Source: BOG-908 sp964657885 (lineage in GTDB: Bacteria > Pseudomonadota > Alphaproteobacteria > Acetobacterales > Acetobacteraceae). Taken from it: 9,111 nucleotides of DNA. This document shows, in pieces, positions 1 through 5,620 of the stretch (its first letter is position 1; every line of letters starts with the position of its first letter). The position numbers and the translations under genes were made by a program. The DNA lies in NCBI GenBank assembly GCA_964657885.1, contig CAZZWO010000121.1:1-9111 (forward strand), written 5' to 3'. Below the pieces are notes generated by a model. The model saw only the letters and a list, made by a program, of their open reading frames with translations. It did not search any database and was not told the DNA's origin.

Positions 1-588
1 CCGATGATGCCGGGCTGGGGATTGGCGCTGGTCGCCGTGGGGCTGGCGCTGGCCGGGCTGTGGCGAGGCTGGCCGCGCCTGATGGGAGTCGCGCCGATCG
101 TGCTGGGTCTGGCCGCGCCGCTGCTGGTCCGGCCGCCGGACATGCTGGTCGGGGCCGAGGCGCGGCTGATCGCCTTCCGCGTCGGCGGGCACACCCTGGT
201 CGAGCAGGCGGCCGGCGTCACGCCGTTCGAAGCATCGGCGCCCGGCAGGATCTGGGGCGCCGCGGTATCCTGGCCGGTGCAGACCGGCCCCGGCGTCACG
301 TGCACGGACGTTGCATGTTGGGTGGCATTTCCGGGCGGGCAGGCGAGCCTTGTCAGGGCGATGGGGGGTGCCGACTGCTCGGCCCCGGTCATCGTCTCGG
401 CCATTTGGCTACGGGGCGCCTGCGCCGGCCGCCTGGTCATCGACCGTCAGACGGCCGAGCGCAACGGCGCCGCTTTCATCACGATGCGGCCGGGCGGTGC
501 GGAGGTGACCACCGACAGGATGGAGCGGGGGACCAGGCCCTGGGTGTTGCTGACCGCCCCCGGACTGCCGCTTGCACAGGCGGAGTGA
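1..588 (+). CDS. ComEC/Rec2-family DNA uptake protein, C-terminal fragment (5' end outside window)
   Basis: The reading frame is open from the left edge to a TGA at 586-588, so only about the last 195 residues are visible and the ATG at position 4 is probably internal. ComEC/Rec2 proteins are polytopic inner-membrane proteins thought to form the channel through which single-stranded DNA enters during transformation. The visible part begins with a hydrophobic, membrane-like stretch (about residues 5-42). A soluble tail follows with a pattern I associate with alphaproteobacterial ComEC C-termini: a 'PDMLVG' turn, paired cysteines (CTDVAC and DCSAPVIVS), an 'RGAC' motif, then 'VIDRQTAERNGAAFI'. 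No HxHxDH metallo-beta-lactamase motif is seen in the fragment. The gene converges with the bamE-like gene across 73 bases that show no clear terminator. The family call rests on remembered motif patterns. Whether the whole gene is intact cannot be judged here. Confidence 0.75.
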   Translation, partial: PMMPGWGLALVAVGLALAGLWRGWPRLMGVAPIVLGLAAPLLVRPPDMLVGAEARLIAFRVGGHTLVEQAAGVTPFEASAPGRIWGAAVSWPVQTGPGVTCTDVACWVAFPGGQASLVRAMGGADCSAPVIVSAIWLRGACAGRLVIDRQTAERNGAAFITMRPGGAEVTTDRMERGTRPWVLLTAPGLPLAQAE

Positions 589-661
589 GCAACCGGAACG
601 GCGTCGCTAGAGGCGGACGGTCCGATCGGTCATGTCGGATGAGGTTCGACGGAAGACTGCT

Positions 662-1201
662 CTAGCGCAAGCTGTTGCCGGTGGCGCCGGGCTGTTGCGA
701 GGCGGGTCCGGAGCCGAGGCCGCCGGGCAGCCCGGCCGGAGTGAACTTGCCGACATTGCCAAACAACTGCTGCAGGAACGAGGCTTCGCTGCCCGGCGAC
801 GGCGTGGCGCCCGAGGCCATGTCCACCGGCTTGCCGTCGTCGCGCGACCGCTGGGCGATGCCACGCAACGTGCCGCCCTGGTCGAACGTCAGGATGACGA
901 CCTTCTGCTGCCTCACCCCGGGGGTGCGGCCGATTCGCGTGCTGGTGACCTGGCTGATGTAGATCCAGGTATTGTCGTCGAACGTGGCGCGCGCGGTCGG
1001 CGAGCCTATCAGTGCGGTCACGTCCGCGCGGTTCGACGTGCCGGGGATCAGCTCACGCAATGCGTCGGCATCGACCAGGGATCCGCGCTGCTTCAGCGTC
1101 GGATCGAAGATGTGGACCACGCCGCAGCCGGTCAGTGCAGGCGTCGCGAGCGCCACGGCGGCCAGCAGGGGAACAGCGCGAAGTTGGGCGATGAAGCGCA
1201 A
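662..1201 (-). CDS. bamE: Outer membrane assembly lipoprotein, BamE (SmpA/OmlA) family
   Basis: BamE is a lipoprotein of the BAM complex that inserts beta-barrel proteins into the outer membrane. I place the start at the TTG at 1199-1201, which gives a 179-residue protein with a compact lipoprotein signal peptide: charged start, hydrophobic core, lipobox L-T-G-C with the lipidated cysteine at residue 26. An in-frame TTG at 1241-1243 would add 14 polar residues before the signal peptide. No in-frame ATG precedes the lipobox. A GGGGA at about 10 bases before the chosen TTG is a possible ribosome site. The SmpA/OmlA core lies at roughly residues 40-110, with a conserved 'G-x-T/S-x-x-x-V-x-x-L-I-G-x-P' pattern (GTSNRADVTALIGSP) followed by 'NTWIYIS'. 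The C-terminal 60 or so residues are Gly/Pro/Ser-rich and longer than in E. coli BamE (113 aa), as I would expect in alphaproteobacteria. The gene is divergent from the bc1 chaperone gene. Confidence 0.85.
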   Translation of the reverse strand: MRFIAQLRAVPLLAAVALATPALTGCGVVHIFDPTLKQRGSLVDADALRELIPGTSNRADVTALIGSPTARATFDDNTWIYISQVTSTRIGRTPGVRQQKVVILTFDQGGTLRGIAQRSRDDGKPVDMASGATPSPGSEASFLQQLFGNVGKFTPAGLPGGLGSGPASQQPGATGNSLR

Positions 1202-1269
1202 TGGTATCTGGTCCCCGGTGGACGGCAGACCAACTCTTCGCAAGTGTGGTCCGCGCTGATGCGGCCTTT

Positions 1270-1298
1270 GCGTGTCACGTGACCACCGCGCGTGTCAA
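1270..1298 (-). promoter_or_regulatory. Candidate bamE promoter with a perfect -35 hexamer
   Basis: Read on the minus strand, 1298 to 1293 is TTGACA, the exact sigma-70 -35 consensus. A 17-base spacer leads to ACACGC at 1275-1270, which is a poor -10. Transcription would start near 1262, giving a leader of about 60 bases to the TTG at 1201. The perfect -35 and sensible position support it; the weak -10 argues for caution or for dependence on an activator. Confidence 0.35.
1274..1283. promoter_or_regulatory. Perfect 10-bp palindrome GTCACGTGAC, possible operator
   Basis: GTCACGTGAC reads identically on both strands and contains a CACGTG core. It lies inside the spacer of the candidate bamE promoter, between the -35 hexamer and the -10 position, which is where a repressor site could act. 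A 10-bp palindrome can occur by chance, and no second copy was noticed in the window. Confidence 0.3.
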
Positions 1299-1325
1299 TT
1301 AAGCGTGGAGAAACCAGCTCCCGCA

Positions 1326-1344
1326 GCCGCGGGGAAACCGCGGC
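1326..1344. repeat. Inverted repeat: 7-bp arms, 5-base loop
   Basis: GCCGCGG (1326-1332) and CCGCGGC (1338-1344) are perfect complements around GGAAA. The element sits in the divergent gap (1202-1520) between bamE and the bc1 chaperone gene, about 180 bases before the chaperone start. There is no T-run, so it is not a standard terminator. It may be a hairpin in the chaperone leader if transcription starts upstream, or a binding site. Apart from this, the palindrome and the bamE promoter, I see nothing firm in the gap; a TATATG at 1387-1392 has no properly spaced -35. Confidence 0.4.
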
Positions 1345-1520
1345 GCACCTCTGCAGCTTGAACGATGCGGGAGGACGTCGCCGTGCTATATGACAGGTCG
1401 CAGAACGGCTTCCCGCAAAGCATCGACGCAGAAATCGCCGCAGGATACTCCGGTCATGGCCGGCCCCGTGCGGGTCGAAACGTCGGTCGATGGGTGGCAA
1501 TCGGTGGTAGATGATCCAAC

Positions 1521-2102
1521 ATGGCTCTTTTCGGTCTGATCGGTTCGCGCCGGCATGAGCGCGCAGGGTTCGCCCTCTATACCAGCAGCGTGCAGGCGGC
1601 ACGCGATCCCCTGTATTTCGAACGGCTTGGCGTGCCTGACACGCTGGACGGCCGCTTCGACCTGGTCGGGCTGTTTGCCGCGCTGCTGATCCGCCGGCTT
1701 CGCGGTTTGCCGGCGCCCGGACCGGCATTGGCGCAGTCGGTTTTCGACGCGATGTTCGCGGACATGGATTTCTCGTTGCGGGAGATCGGGGTGGGCGAGA
1801 TGTCGGTCGGCCGCAAGGTGCGCGCGATGTGGGAAGCGTTCCATGGCCGGGCCATGGCGTATGAGGCACCGGTGTCGGCCGGCGACCGCCACGCGCTTGC
1901 GGCCGCATTGAATCGCAACGTGTGGCGCGGCGAGACGGCGCCGGCCGGCAGTGCGGACGCCCTGGCTGCGGCGGCCCTGGCGCAGGACCGCGCGCTGTCC
2001 ACGCAGGATATCCGGGCCTTCGCTGCCGGACAGGCGCAGTTCCTGCCGGCGATCGATGCGGTCGGGCCGATCCAGACCCATGCTATCGAGGCCGCAACGT
2101 GA
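1521..2102 (+). CDS. Ubiquinol-cytochrome c chaperone (CBP3/UQCC1-like)
   Basis: This 193-residue protein matches the pattern of the ubiquinol-cytochrome c chaperone family, the bacterial relatives of mitochondrial Cbp3/UQCC1, which act in cytochrome b maturation and assembly of the bc1 complex (respiratory complex III). Diagnostic motifs are 'RDPLYFERLGVPDTLDGRFD' (residues 28-47), 'DMDFSLREIGVGEMSVG' (81-97) and 'FHGRAMAYE' (107-115). The segment after residue 135 is Ala-rich and less conserved. The ATG at 1521 fits the expected N-terminus, though the ribosome site before it is weak. The stop overlaps the GTG start of the next gene, so the two are probably cotranscribed and translationally coupled. 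A bc1 chaperone implies an aerobic bc1-containing respiratory chain. I know of no assigned bacterial gene symbol. Confidence 0.88.
   Translation: MALFGLIGSRRHERAGFALYTSSVQAARDPLYFERLGVPDTLDGRFDLVGLFAALLIRRLRGLPAPGPALAQSVFDAMFADMDFSLREIGVGEMSVGRKVRAMWEAFHGRAMAYEAPVSAGDRHALAAALNRNVWRGETAPAGSADALAAAALAQDRALSTQDIRAFAAGQAQFLPAIDAVGPIQTHAIEAAT
2088..2101 (+). promoter_or_regulatory. Ribosome binding site that fixes the DUF177 start at GTG 2099
   Basis: GAGG at 2088-2091 lies 7 bases before the GTG at 2099-2101, inside the end of the chaperone gene. The alternative in-frame ATG at 2144 has no comparable site. This favours a coupled start that overlaps the preceding stop codon. Confidence 0.5.
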
Positions 2103-2632
2103 GCGATACCGCCCCGCCCGTGCCGGAAAAAGCGTCTTCCACGATGCCAGAACTGCGCCGTCCGTGCCCGATCGGCCGCATCGGCAACGGGACGCGCGTC
2201 ACGGTGGAGTCCACGCCCGACGAGCGGCGGGCGCTTGCCGCACGCATGGGGCTGGCGGCGATCCACAGCCTGACCTGCCGCTTCGACCTTCGGCGGGGCG
2301 AGATGGACGGTATCGACGCCGCCTGTCTGCTGCGTGCGCGGGTGCGCCAGACATGCGTGGTATCGCTGGAACCGTTCGACGCCGATGTCGTGGAAAGCTT
2401 CTCGTTGCGCTTCGTCCCGGAGGATCAGCTCAGCGAGGATCTGGACCTCGATGCCGATGACGAGGTCGGCTACTCGGGTGCGGTGTTGGAACTGGGCGAG
2501 GCGGCGAGCGAGCAGCTGGCGCTCGCCCTCGACCCGTTCCCCCGCAAGCCTGGAGCGGAACTGCCGGCCTCGATCCAGGCTCCCGAAAGCAGCCCGTTCG
2601 CCGGGCTGGGCAAGCTGTTACCACCGCATTGA
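2099..2632 (+). CDS. yceD: DUF177 / YceD family protein (large ribosomal subunit accumulation)
   Basis: From the GTG at 2099 this is a 177-residue protein; a later ATG (2144) would give 162. DUF177 members (E. coli YceD, plant homologues) are required for normal accumulation of 23S rRNA; the molecular role is not settled. Supporting motifs are 'TCVVSLEPFDADVVESF' (residues 85-101), which is the alphaproteobacterial form of the central DUF177 segment with a single Cys where other groups have CxxC, an acidic stretch 'EDLDLDADDE' (113-122), and the C-terminal 'LALALDPFPRKPGAEL' followed by 'SPFAGLGKL'. The position immediately before rpmF-plsX-fabH is the widely conserved place for yceD and supports the call. 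It overlaps the upstream chaperone gene by four bases (GTGA). Confidence 0.85.
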   Translation: MSDTAPPVPEKASSTMPELRRPCPIGRIGNGTRVTVESTPDERRALAARMGLAAIHSLTCRFDLRRGEMDGIDAACLLRARVRQTCVVSLEPFDADVVESFSLRFVPEDQLSEDLDLDADDEVGYSGAVLELGEAASEQLALALDPFPRKPGAELPASIQAPESSPFAGLGKLLPPH

Positions 2633-2686
2633 GACCCGCTTTGCCACGACCCGACGTCGAGCCGGACCGGATGGGCGGGCGGCGCT

Positions 2687-2737
2687 GCGGGGCGGCAGGG
2701 CTGCTTGCTTGGGCCTGGCGGCTCTGCTAAGCCCCGC
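2687..2737 (+). promoter_or_regulatory. Long imperfect stem-loop between DUF177 and rpmF
   Basis: GCGGGGC (2687-2693) pairs perfectly with GCCCCGC (2731-2737). After a small internal loop, 2695-2702 pairs with 2720-2727, including two G-U pairs, leaving a loop of about 17 bases. The following bases (CGCTTGTTGC) contain no continuous T-run. It could end or attenuate the chaperone-DUF177 transcript, or be a leader structure for rpmF. I found no well-spaced -35/-10 pair for rpmF in the rest of the 204-base gap. Confidence 0.4.
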
Positions 2738-2836
2738 CGCTTGTTGCATGGAAATTGCGTGGCATCGTGGCCCTGACTTGCCTGTCACAAGGCTGGCCAG
2801 GTGGTCCCGCTGTCACCGGAGTGGAGATCACGCGTC

Positions 2837-3040
2837 ATGGCCGTTCCGAAGCGGAAAACCTCGCCGAGCCGCCGCGGCATGCGCCGCAGCCACCAGGCTC
2901 TGCCCGTGGAGGCGCATGCCGATTGCAGCAATTGCGGCGAGCTGAAGCGCCCGCACCACATCTGCTCGCATTGCGGGCACTATGACGGGCGCGAAGTCGT
3001 CACCGCTGGCCGCGCCCTGAAGGGCACTGTCCGCGTCTGA
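2837..3040 (+). CDS. rpmF: 50S ribosomal protein L32 (bL32)
   Basis: This 67-residue basic protein has the L32 N-terminus 'MAVPKRKTSPSRRGMRRSHQ' and a zinc-ribbon of four cysteines, C30-x2-C33 and C43-x2-C46, so it is the zinc-binding C+ form. L32 sits near the peptidyl transferase region of the large subunit. The ATG at 2837 is chosen because it begins exactly at the family N-terminus and has GGAG ten bases upstream (2823-2826); an upstream in-frame start would add an unrelated tail. It lies 34 bases before plsX, the classic rpmF-plsX-fabH order. Confidence 0.96.
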   Translation: MAVPKRKTSPSRRGMRRSHQALPVEAHADCSNCGELKRPHHICSHCGHYDGREVVTAGRALKGTVRV

Positions 3041-3074
3041 CGCAGATGCGGGTCTGGACCAGACCGGCGGGCCC

Positions 3075-4217
3075 GTGAGCGCCGGACAGCCCGGCTTTGG
3101 CCAGACCGGCTTTGTCCAGCCTGGGGCCGAGCCGTTCACCCTCGCGGTCGACGCCATGGGCGGTGACCGCGCACCCGATATCGTCGTGGAAGGTTTGGGC
3201 ATCGCCGCCGAGCGGCATCCCGGCGCGCGTTTCCTGCTGGTCGGTGACGAAGCGCGCCTGCAACCGCTGCTGGCGGGCTGCAAGCGGGCGCAGGCGGCCT
3301 GCACCGTCCGGCACACGCCCGACGCGATCAGCAGCGACTGTAAGCCAACGATCGCCCTGCGCATCCGGCAGGCGAGCATGCGGCTGGCGATCGATGCGGT
3401 GGCGCGCGGCGAGGCACATGGGGTCGTCTCGGCCGGCAACACCGGTGCGCTGCTCGCCCTGTCCAAGATCGTGCTGAAAACCCTGCCGGGCATCGACCGT
3501 CCCGCGATGGCCGCCATCATGCCGTCCGCCCGCGGTGACGTGGTGATGCTGGATCTCGGCGCGAACATGGCGTGCGACACCCGCAACCTCGTCGAGTTTT
3601 CGCTGCTCGGCGACATGTTCGCGCGCACCGTGCTGGGCCTGACCGCCCCCACGATCGGCGTGCTGAACGTCGGGTCGGAGGAACTGAAAGGCGACGAGAG
3701 GGTGCGCCGGGCGGCCGAGATCATCCGCGCCAGCCATATCGGCGCGCAGTTCCACGGCTTCGTGGAGGGCCACGACATCGCCGCCGGCACGACCGATATC
3801 GTGGTGACCGACGGGTTCACCGGCAATGTCGCGCTCAAGATGGGCGAGGGGGCGATGAAGCTCGTGACCGATCTGCTGCGCCAGATCTTCTCGAGCAGCC
3901 TCTCGTCCAAGCTCGGTTACCTGCTGGCCAAGCCGGGATTGGACCAGATGCGGGTCTGGCTCGATCCGCGGCGCTATAACGGCGCGGTGATGCTGGGGCT
4001 GAACGGCGTGGTGGTGAAATCCCATGGCGGCACCGATGCCGAGGGGTTCGCCCACGCCACGGACGTTGCCGTTGACATGGTGGTGCACCGGTTCAACGAC
4101 CGCATAAGGCAGGGCTTGGCGCGACTCGGCGAAGTGATGCCAGACGAAATTTCGAAGAACGATCCCTCAAGGATCGATGATCCCAAAAACGGGGCCGCGC
4201 TGGCGGCTGCACGGTAA
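3075..4217 (+). CDS. plsX: Phosphate acyltransferase PlsX
   Basis: PlsX converts acyl-ACP and phosphate to acyl-phosphate, the donor used by PlsY for the first acylation of glycerol-3-phosphate in phospholipid synthesis. It is a peripheral membrane enzyme. Family signatures run in order: 'AVDAMGGDRAPDIVVEG' (24-40), 'SAGNTGALLAL' (119-129), 'LDLGAN' (159-164), 'NVGSEELKG' (198-206), 'VVTDGFTGNVALK' (243-255) and 'YNGAVMLGLNGVVVKSHGG' (301-319). The GTG at 3075 is the only plausible start before the conserved core. It adds about 20 Gly/Gln/Pro-rich residues encoded by a small tandem repeat. At 380 residues the protein is longer than the usual 330-350 because of this N-terminal tail and a polar C-terminal tail after residue 355. 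It ends 6 bases before fabH. Confidence 0.96.
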   Translation: MSAGQPGFGQTGFVQPGAEPFTLAVDAMGGDRAPDIVVEGLGIAAERHPGARFLLVGDEARLQPLLAGCKRAQAACTVRHTPDAISSDCKPTIALRIRQASMRLAIDAVARGEAHGVVSAGNTGALLALSKIVLKTLPGIDRPAMAAIMPSARGDVVMLDLGANMACDTRNLVEFSLLGDMFARTVLGLTAPTIGVLNVGSEELKGDERVRRAAEIIRASHIGAQFHGFVEGHDIAAGTTDIVVTDGFTGNVALKMGEGAMKLVTDLLRQIFSSSLSSKLGYLLAKPGLDQMRVWLDPRRYNGAVMLGLNGVVVKSHGGTDAEGFAHATDVAVDMVVHRFNDRIRQGLARLGEVMPDEISKNDPSRIDDPKNGAALAAAR

Positions 4218-4223
4218 CTTCCC

Positions 4224-5183
4224 ATGGCTCGCGCGCGCATCACCGGGGTAGGTGGCTACCTCCCCGAACGGCTCGTCACCAACCAGGACCTGGCACAGAC
4301 GGTCGACACGACCGACGAGTGGATCGTCTCCCGCACCGGCATCAGGCAGCGCTACCTCGCCGGTCCGTCCGAAACCTGTGCGTTCATGGCAAGCCGCGCA
4401 GCCCGCGCGGCCCTCGGCCATGCCGGCGTGGAGCCCGGGGAAGTGGACGCGATCATCCTCGGGACGGCCACGCCCGACGAGGCGTTTCCGGCGACCGCCG
4501 TGCGTGTCCAGGCCGAGCTCGGCATCACGCGCGGCTTCGCGTTCGACGTGAGCGCGGCCTGCAGCGGCTTCATCTATGCCCTGGCGGCGGCCGACGCGTT
4601 TGTGCGGTCGGGCGCCGCCCGGAACGTCCTGGTGATCGGCAGCGAGGTTTATTCCCGCATCCTGGACTGGAAGGACCGCACCACCTGCGTGCTGTTCGGC
4701 GACGGCGCCGGCGCGGTGCTCCTCCAGGCGGGCCCGGATGACGGGCCGGGCATCCTGTCCACGCATTTGCACGCGAACGGCGCCCACGCCGGCATGCTCT
4801 ACGTGGATGGCGCCCTGGGGCAGCCGGAACGGTCGGGCTTCCTGGTCATGAAGGGCCAGGAAGTGTTCCGCCACGCGGTCAGCAAGCTGGCGTCGGCGGT
4901 CGATGAGGCGCTCGCGGCAAACGGGCTGAGCCAGTCGGACGTGGATTGGCTGGTGCCTCACCAGGCCAACCGCCGGATCATCGATGCGATGGGCAAGAAG
5001 CTGGGCCTGCCGCCCGAGCGGGTGGTGATGACCGTCGACCGCCACGCCAACACGTCCGCCGCATCGGTGCCGCTTGCCTTGGCGGAAGCCGTCCTGGACG
5101 GGCGCATCAAGCCCGGCCACCTCGTGTTGATGGAGGCGCTCGGCGGCGGCCTGACCTGGGGATCGGCGCTGGTCCGCTTCTGA
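4224..5183 (+). CDS. fabH: 3-oxoacyl-ACP synthase III (beta-ketoacyl-ACP synthase III)
   Basis: FabH condenses acetyl-CoA with malonyl-ACP to start each fatty acid in the type II pathway. The 319-residue length is normal. The catalytic triad is visible: Cys113 in 'DVSAACSGFIYAL', His246 in 'WLVPHQANRRI' and Asn276 in 'RHANTSAAS', with near-E. coli spacing. The N-terminal 'ITGVGGYLPERLVTN' and 'TTDEWIVSRTGIRQR' are typical of KAS III. The ATG at 4224 follows plsX by 6 bases, so it is almost certainly cotranscribed and probably translated by coupling, since the upstream Shine-Dalgarno is weak. Substrate preference (straight or branched primers) cannot be read from the sequence. Confidence 0.97.
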   Translation: MARARITGVGGYLPERLVTNQDLAQTVDTTDEWIVSRTGIRQRYLAGPSETCAFMASRAARAALGHAGVEPGEVDAIILGTATPDEAFPATAVRVQAELGITRGFAFDVSAACSGFIYALAAADAFVRSGAARNVLVIGSEVYSRILDWKDRTTCVLFGDGAGAVLLQAGPDDGPGILSTHLHANGAHAGMLYVDGALGQPERSGFLVMKGQEVFRHAVSKLASAVDEALAANGLSQSDVDWLVPHQANRRIIDAMGKKLGLPPERVVMTVDRHANTSAASVPLALAEAVLDGRIKPGHLVLMEALGGGLTWGSALVRF

Positions 5184-5197
5184 CAGGGCTTCCGACG

Positions 5198-5233
5198 CAG
5201 CCAGATCCGGCTGTCCGTCGTTCCGACGCGGAC
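5198..5233 (+). terminator. Two adjacent stem-loops after fabH, without a T-run
   Basis: CAGCC (5198-5202) pairs with GGCTG (5209-5213). Directly after, CGTCG (5216-5220) pairs with CGACG (5224-5228), and GTC (5213-5215) can pair with GAC (5231-5233) across a two-base bulge. No U-tract follows, so any termination would be non-canonical or Rho-assisted. TTCCGACGC occurs twice (5190-5198 and 5221-5229), 31 bases apart. The structures may instead belong to the ihfA control region. Confidence 0.3.
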
Positions 5234-5273
5234 CGGGGCACGCGGGGTAAGATACTGATCGTGCGTCATTTCG

Positions 5274-5308
5274 TTGACGCGACAGCCATGGCTCGTTAGC
5301 TTCGCAGC
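5274..5308 (+). promoter_or_regulatory. Candidate ihfA promoter giving a leaderless transcript
   Basis: TTGACG (5274-5279) is five of six to the -35 consensus and is followed after exactly 17 bases by TAGCTT (5297-5302), a weak -10 with three of six. Counting from the -10, transcription would start at 5309, the A of the ihfA ATG. No Shine-Dalgarno sequence is present just upstream of the ATG, which fits a leaderless mRNA. Confidence 0.4.
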
Positions 5309-5620
5309 ATGAATACCGTGACCCGCGCACATTTGTCCGAGCGGATCTACGCCCAGGTCGGGCTGTCACGGAACGAGTCCGCCGATCTTCTCGAAAGCGT
5401 TCTGGAGCGGGTCTCAAAGGCGCTCGAAGGCGGTGAATCCGTCAAGATCAGTGGCTTCGGGACCTTTTCTGTGCGGCAAAAGGGCCGCCGGATCGGCCGC
5501 AACCCGAAGACCGGGGTGGAGGTGCCCATCCTGCCCAGGCGGGTGCTGGTTTTCCGACCCAGCCAAGTGTTGAAGGCCCACATCAATGGCCTTGCAGCGC
5601 CCGAAGGCGACGACGAATGA
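5309..5620 (+). CDS. ihfA: Integration host factor subunit alpha
   Basis: This 103-residue HU/IHF-family protein forms, with IhfB, a heterodimer that binds specific sites and bends DNA sharply, acting in transcription, replication and recombination. IhfA-type features are 'TRAHLSERIYAQVGLSRNES' at the N-terminus, 'LEGGESVKISGFGTFSVRQK' (39-58) and the DNA-intercalating arm 'GRNPKTGVEVPI' (63-74) with the key proline at residue 66, followed by 'RRVLVFRPSQVLK'. It carries a short acidic C-terminal tail. The ATG at 5309 fits the family start; there is no ribosome site before it. The stop overlaps the start of the MerR gene, the usual alphaproteobacterial arrangement. Confidence 0.95.
   Translation: MNTVTRAHLSERIYAQVGLSRNESADLLESVLERVSKALEGGESVKISGFGTFSVRQKGRRIGRNPKTGVEVPILPRRVLVFRPSQVLKAHINGLAAPEGDDE

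Noticed and set aside
1358..1392. TTGAAC (1358-1363) and TATATG (1387-1392) as a promoter for the bc1 chaperone gene.
   Set aside because: The spacer is 23 bases, too long for sigma-70; no alternative pair fits better.
1383..1514. A 43-codon reading frame (GTG start, GGGAGG eight bases upstream) just before the bc1 chaperone gene.
   Set aside because: The ribosome-site spacing is good, but only about 60 percent of third codon positions are G or C, well below the neighbouring genes, and the peptide resembles nothing I know. Probably chance.
2671..2730. A 19-codon frame (ATG GGC GGG ...) ending inside the stem-loop before rpmF, considered as a leader peptide.
   Set aside because: It has no ribosome site and no run of a single regulatory amino acid; the sequence is explained by the hairpin.
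5190..5229. A 9-bp direct repeat TTCCGACGC (5190-5198, 5221-5229) as an operator for ihfA.
   Set aside because: Spacing is close to three helical turns, but both copies fall within the post-fabH stem-loops, which explain part of the repetition. A 9-mer repeat alone is weak evidence.
4167..5417. A 416-codon antisense frame across fabH and the start of ihfA, and similar long antisense frames over plsX (3000-4088) and the chaperone gene.
   Set aside because: Long open antisense frames are expected in GC-rich genes because stop codons are rare. Their products are Arg/Ala/Pro-rich and carry no motifs, whereas the sense frames are clear family members.
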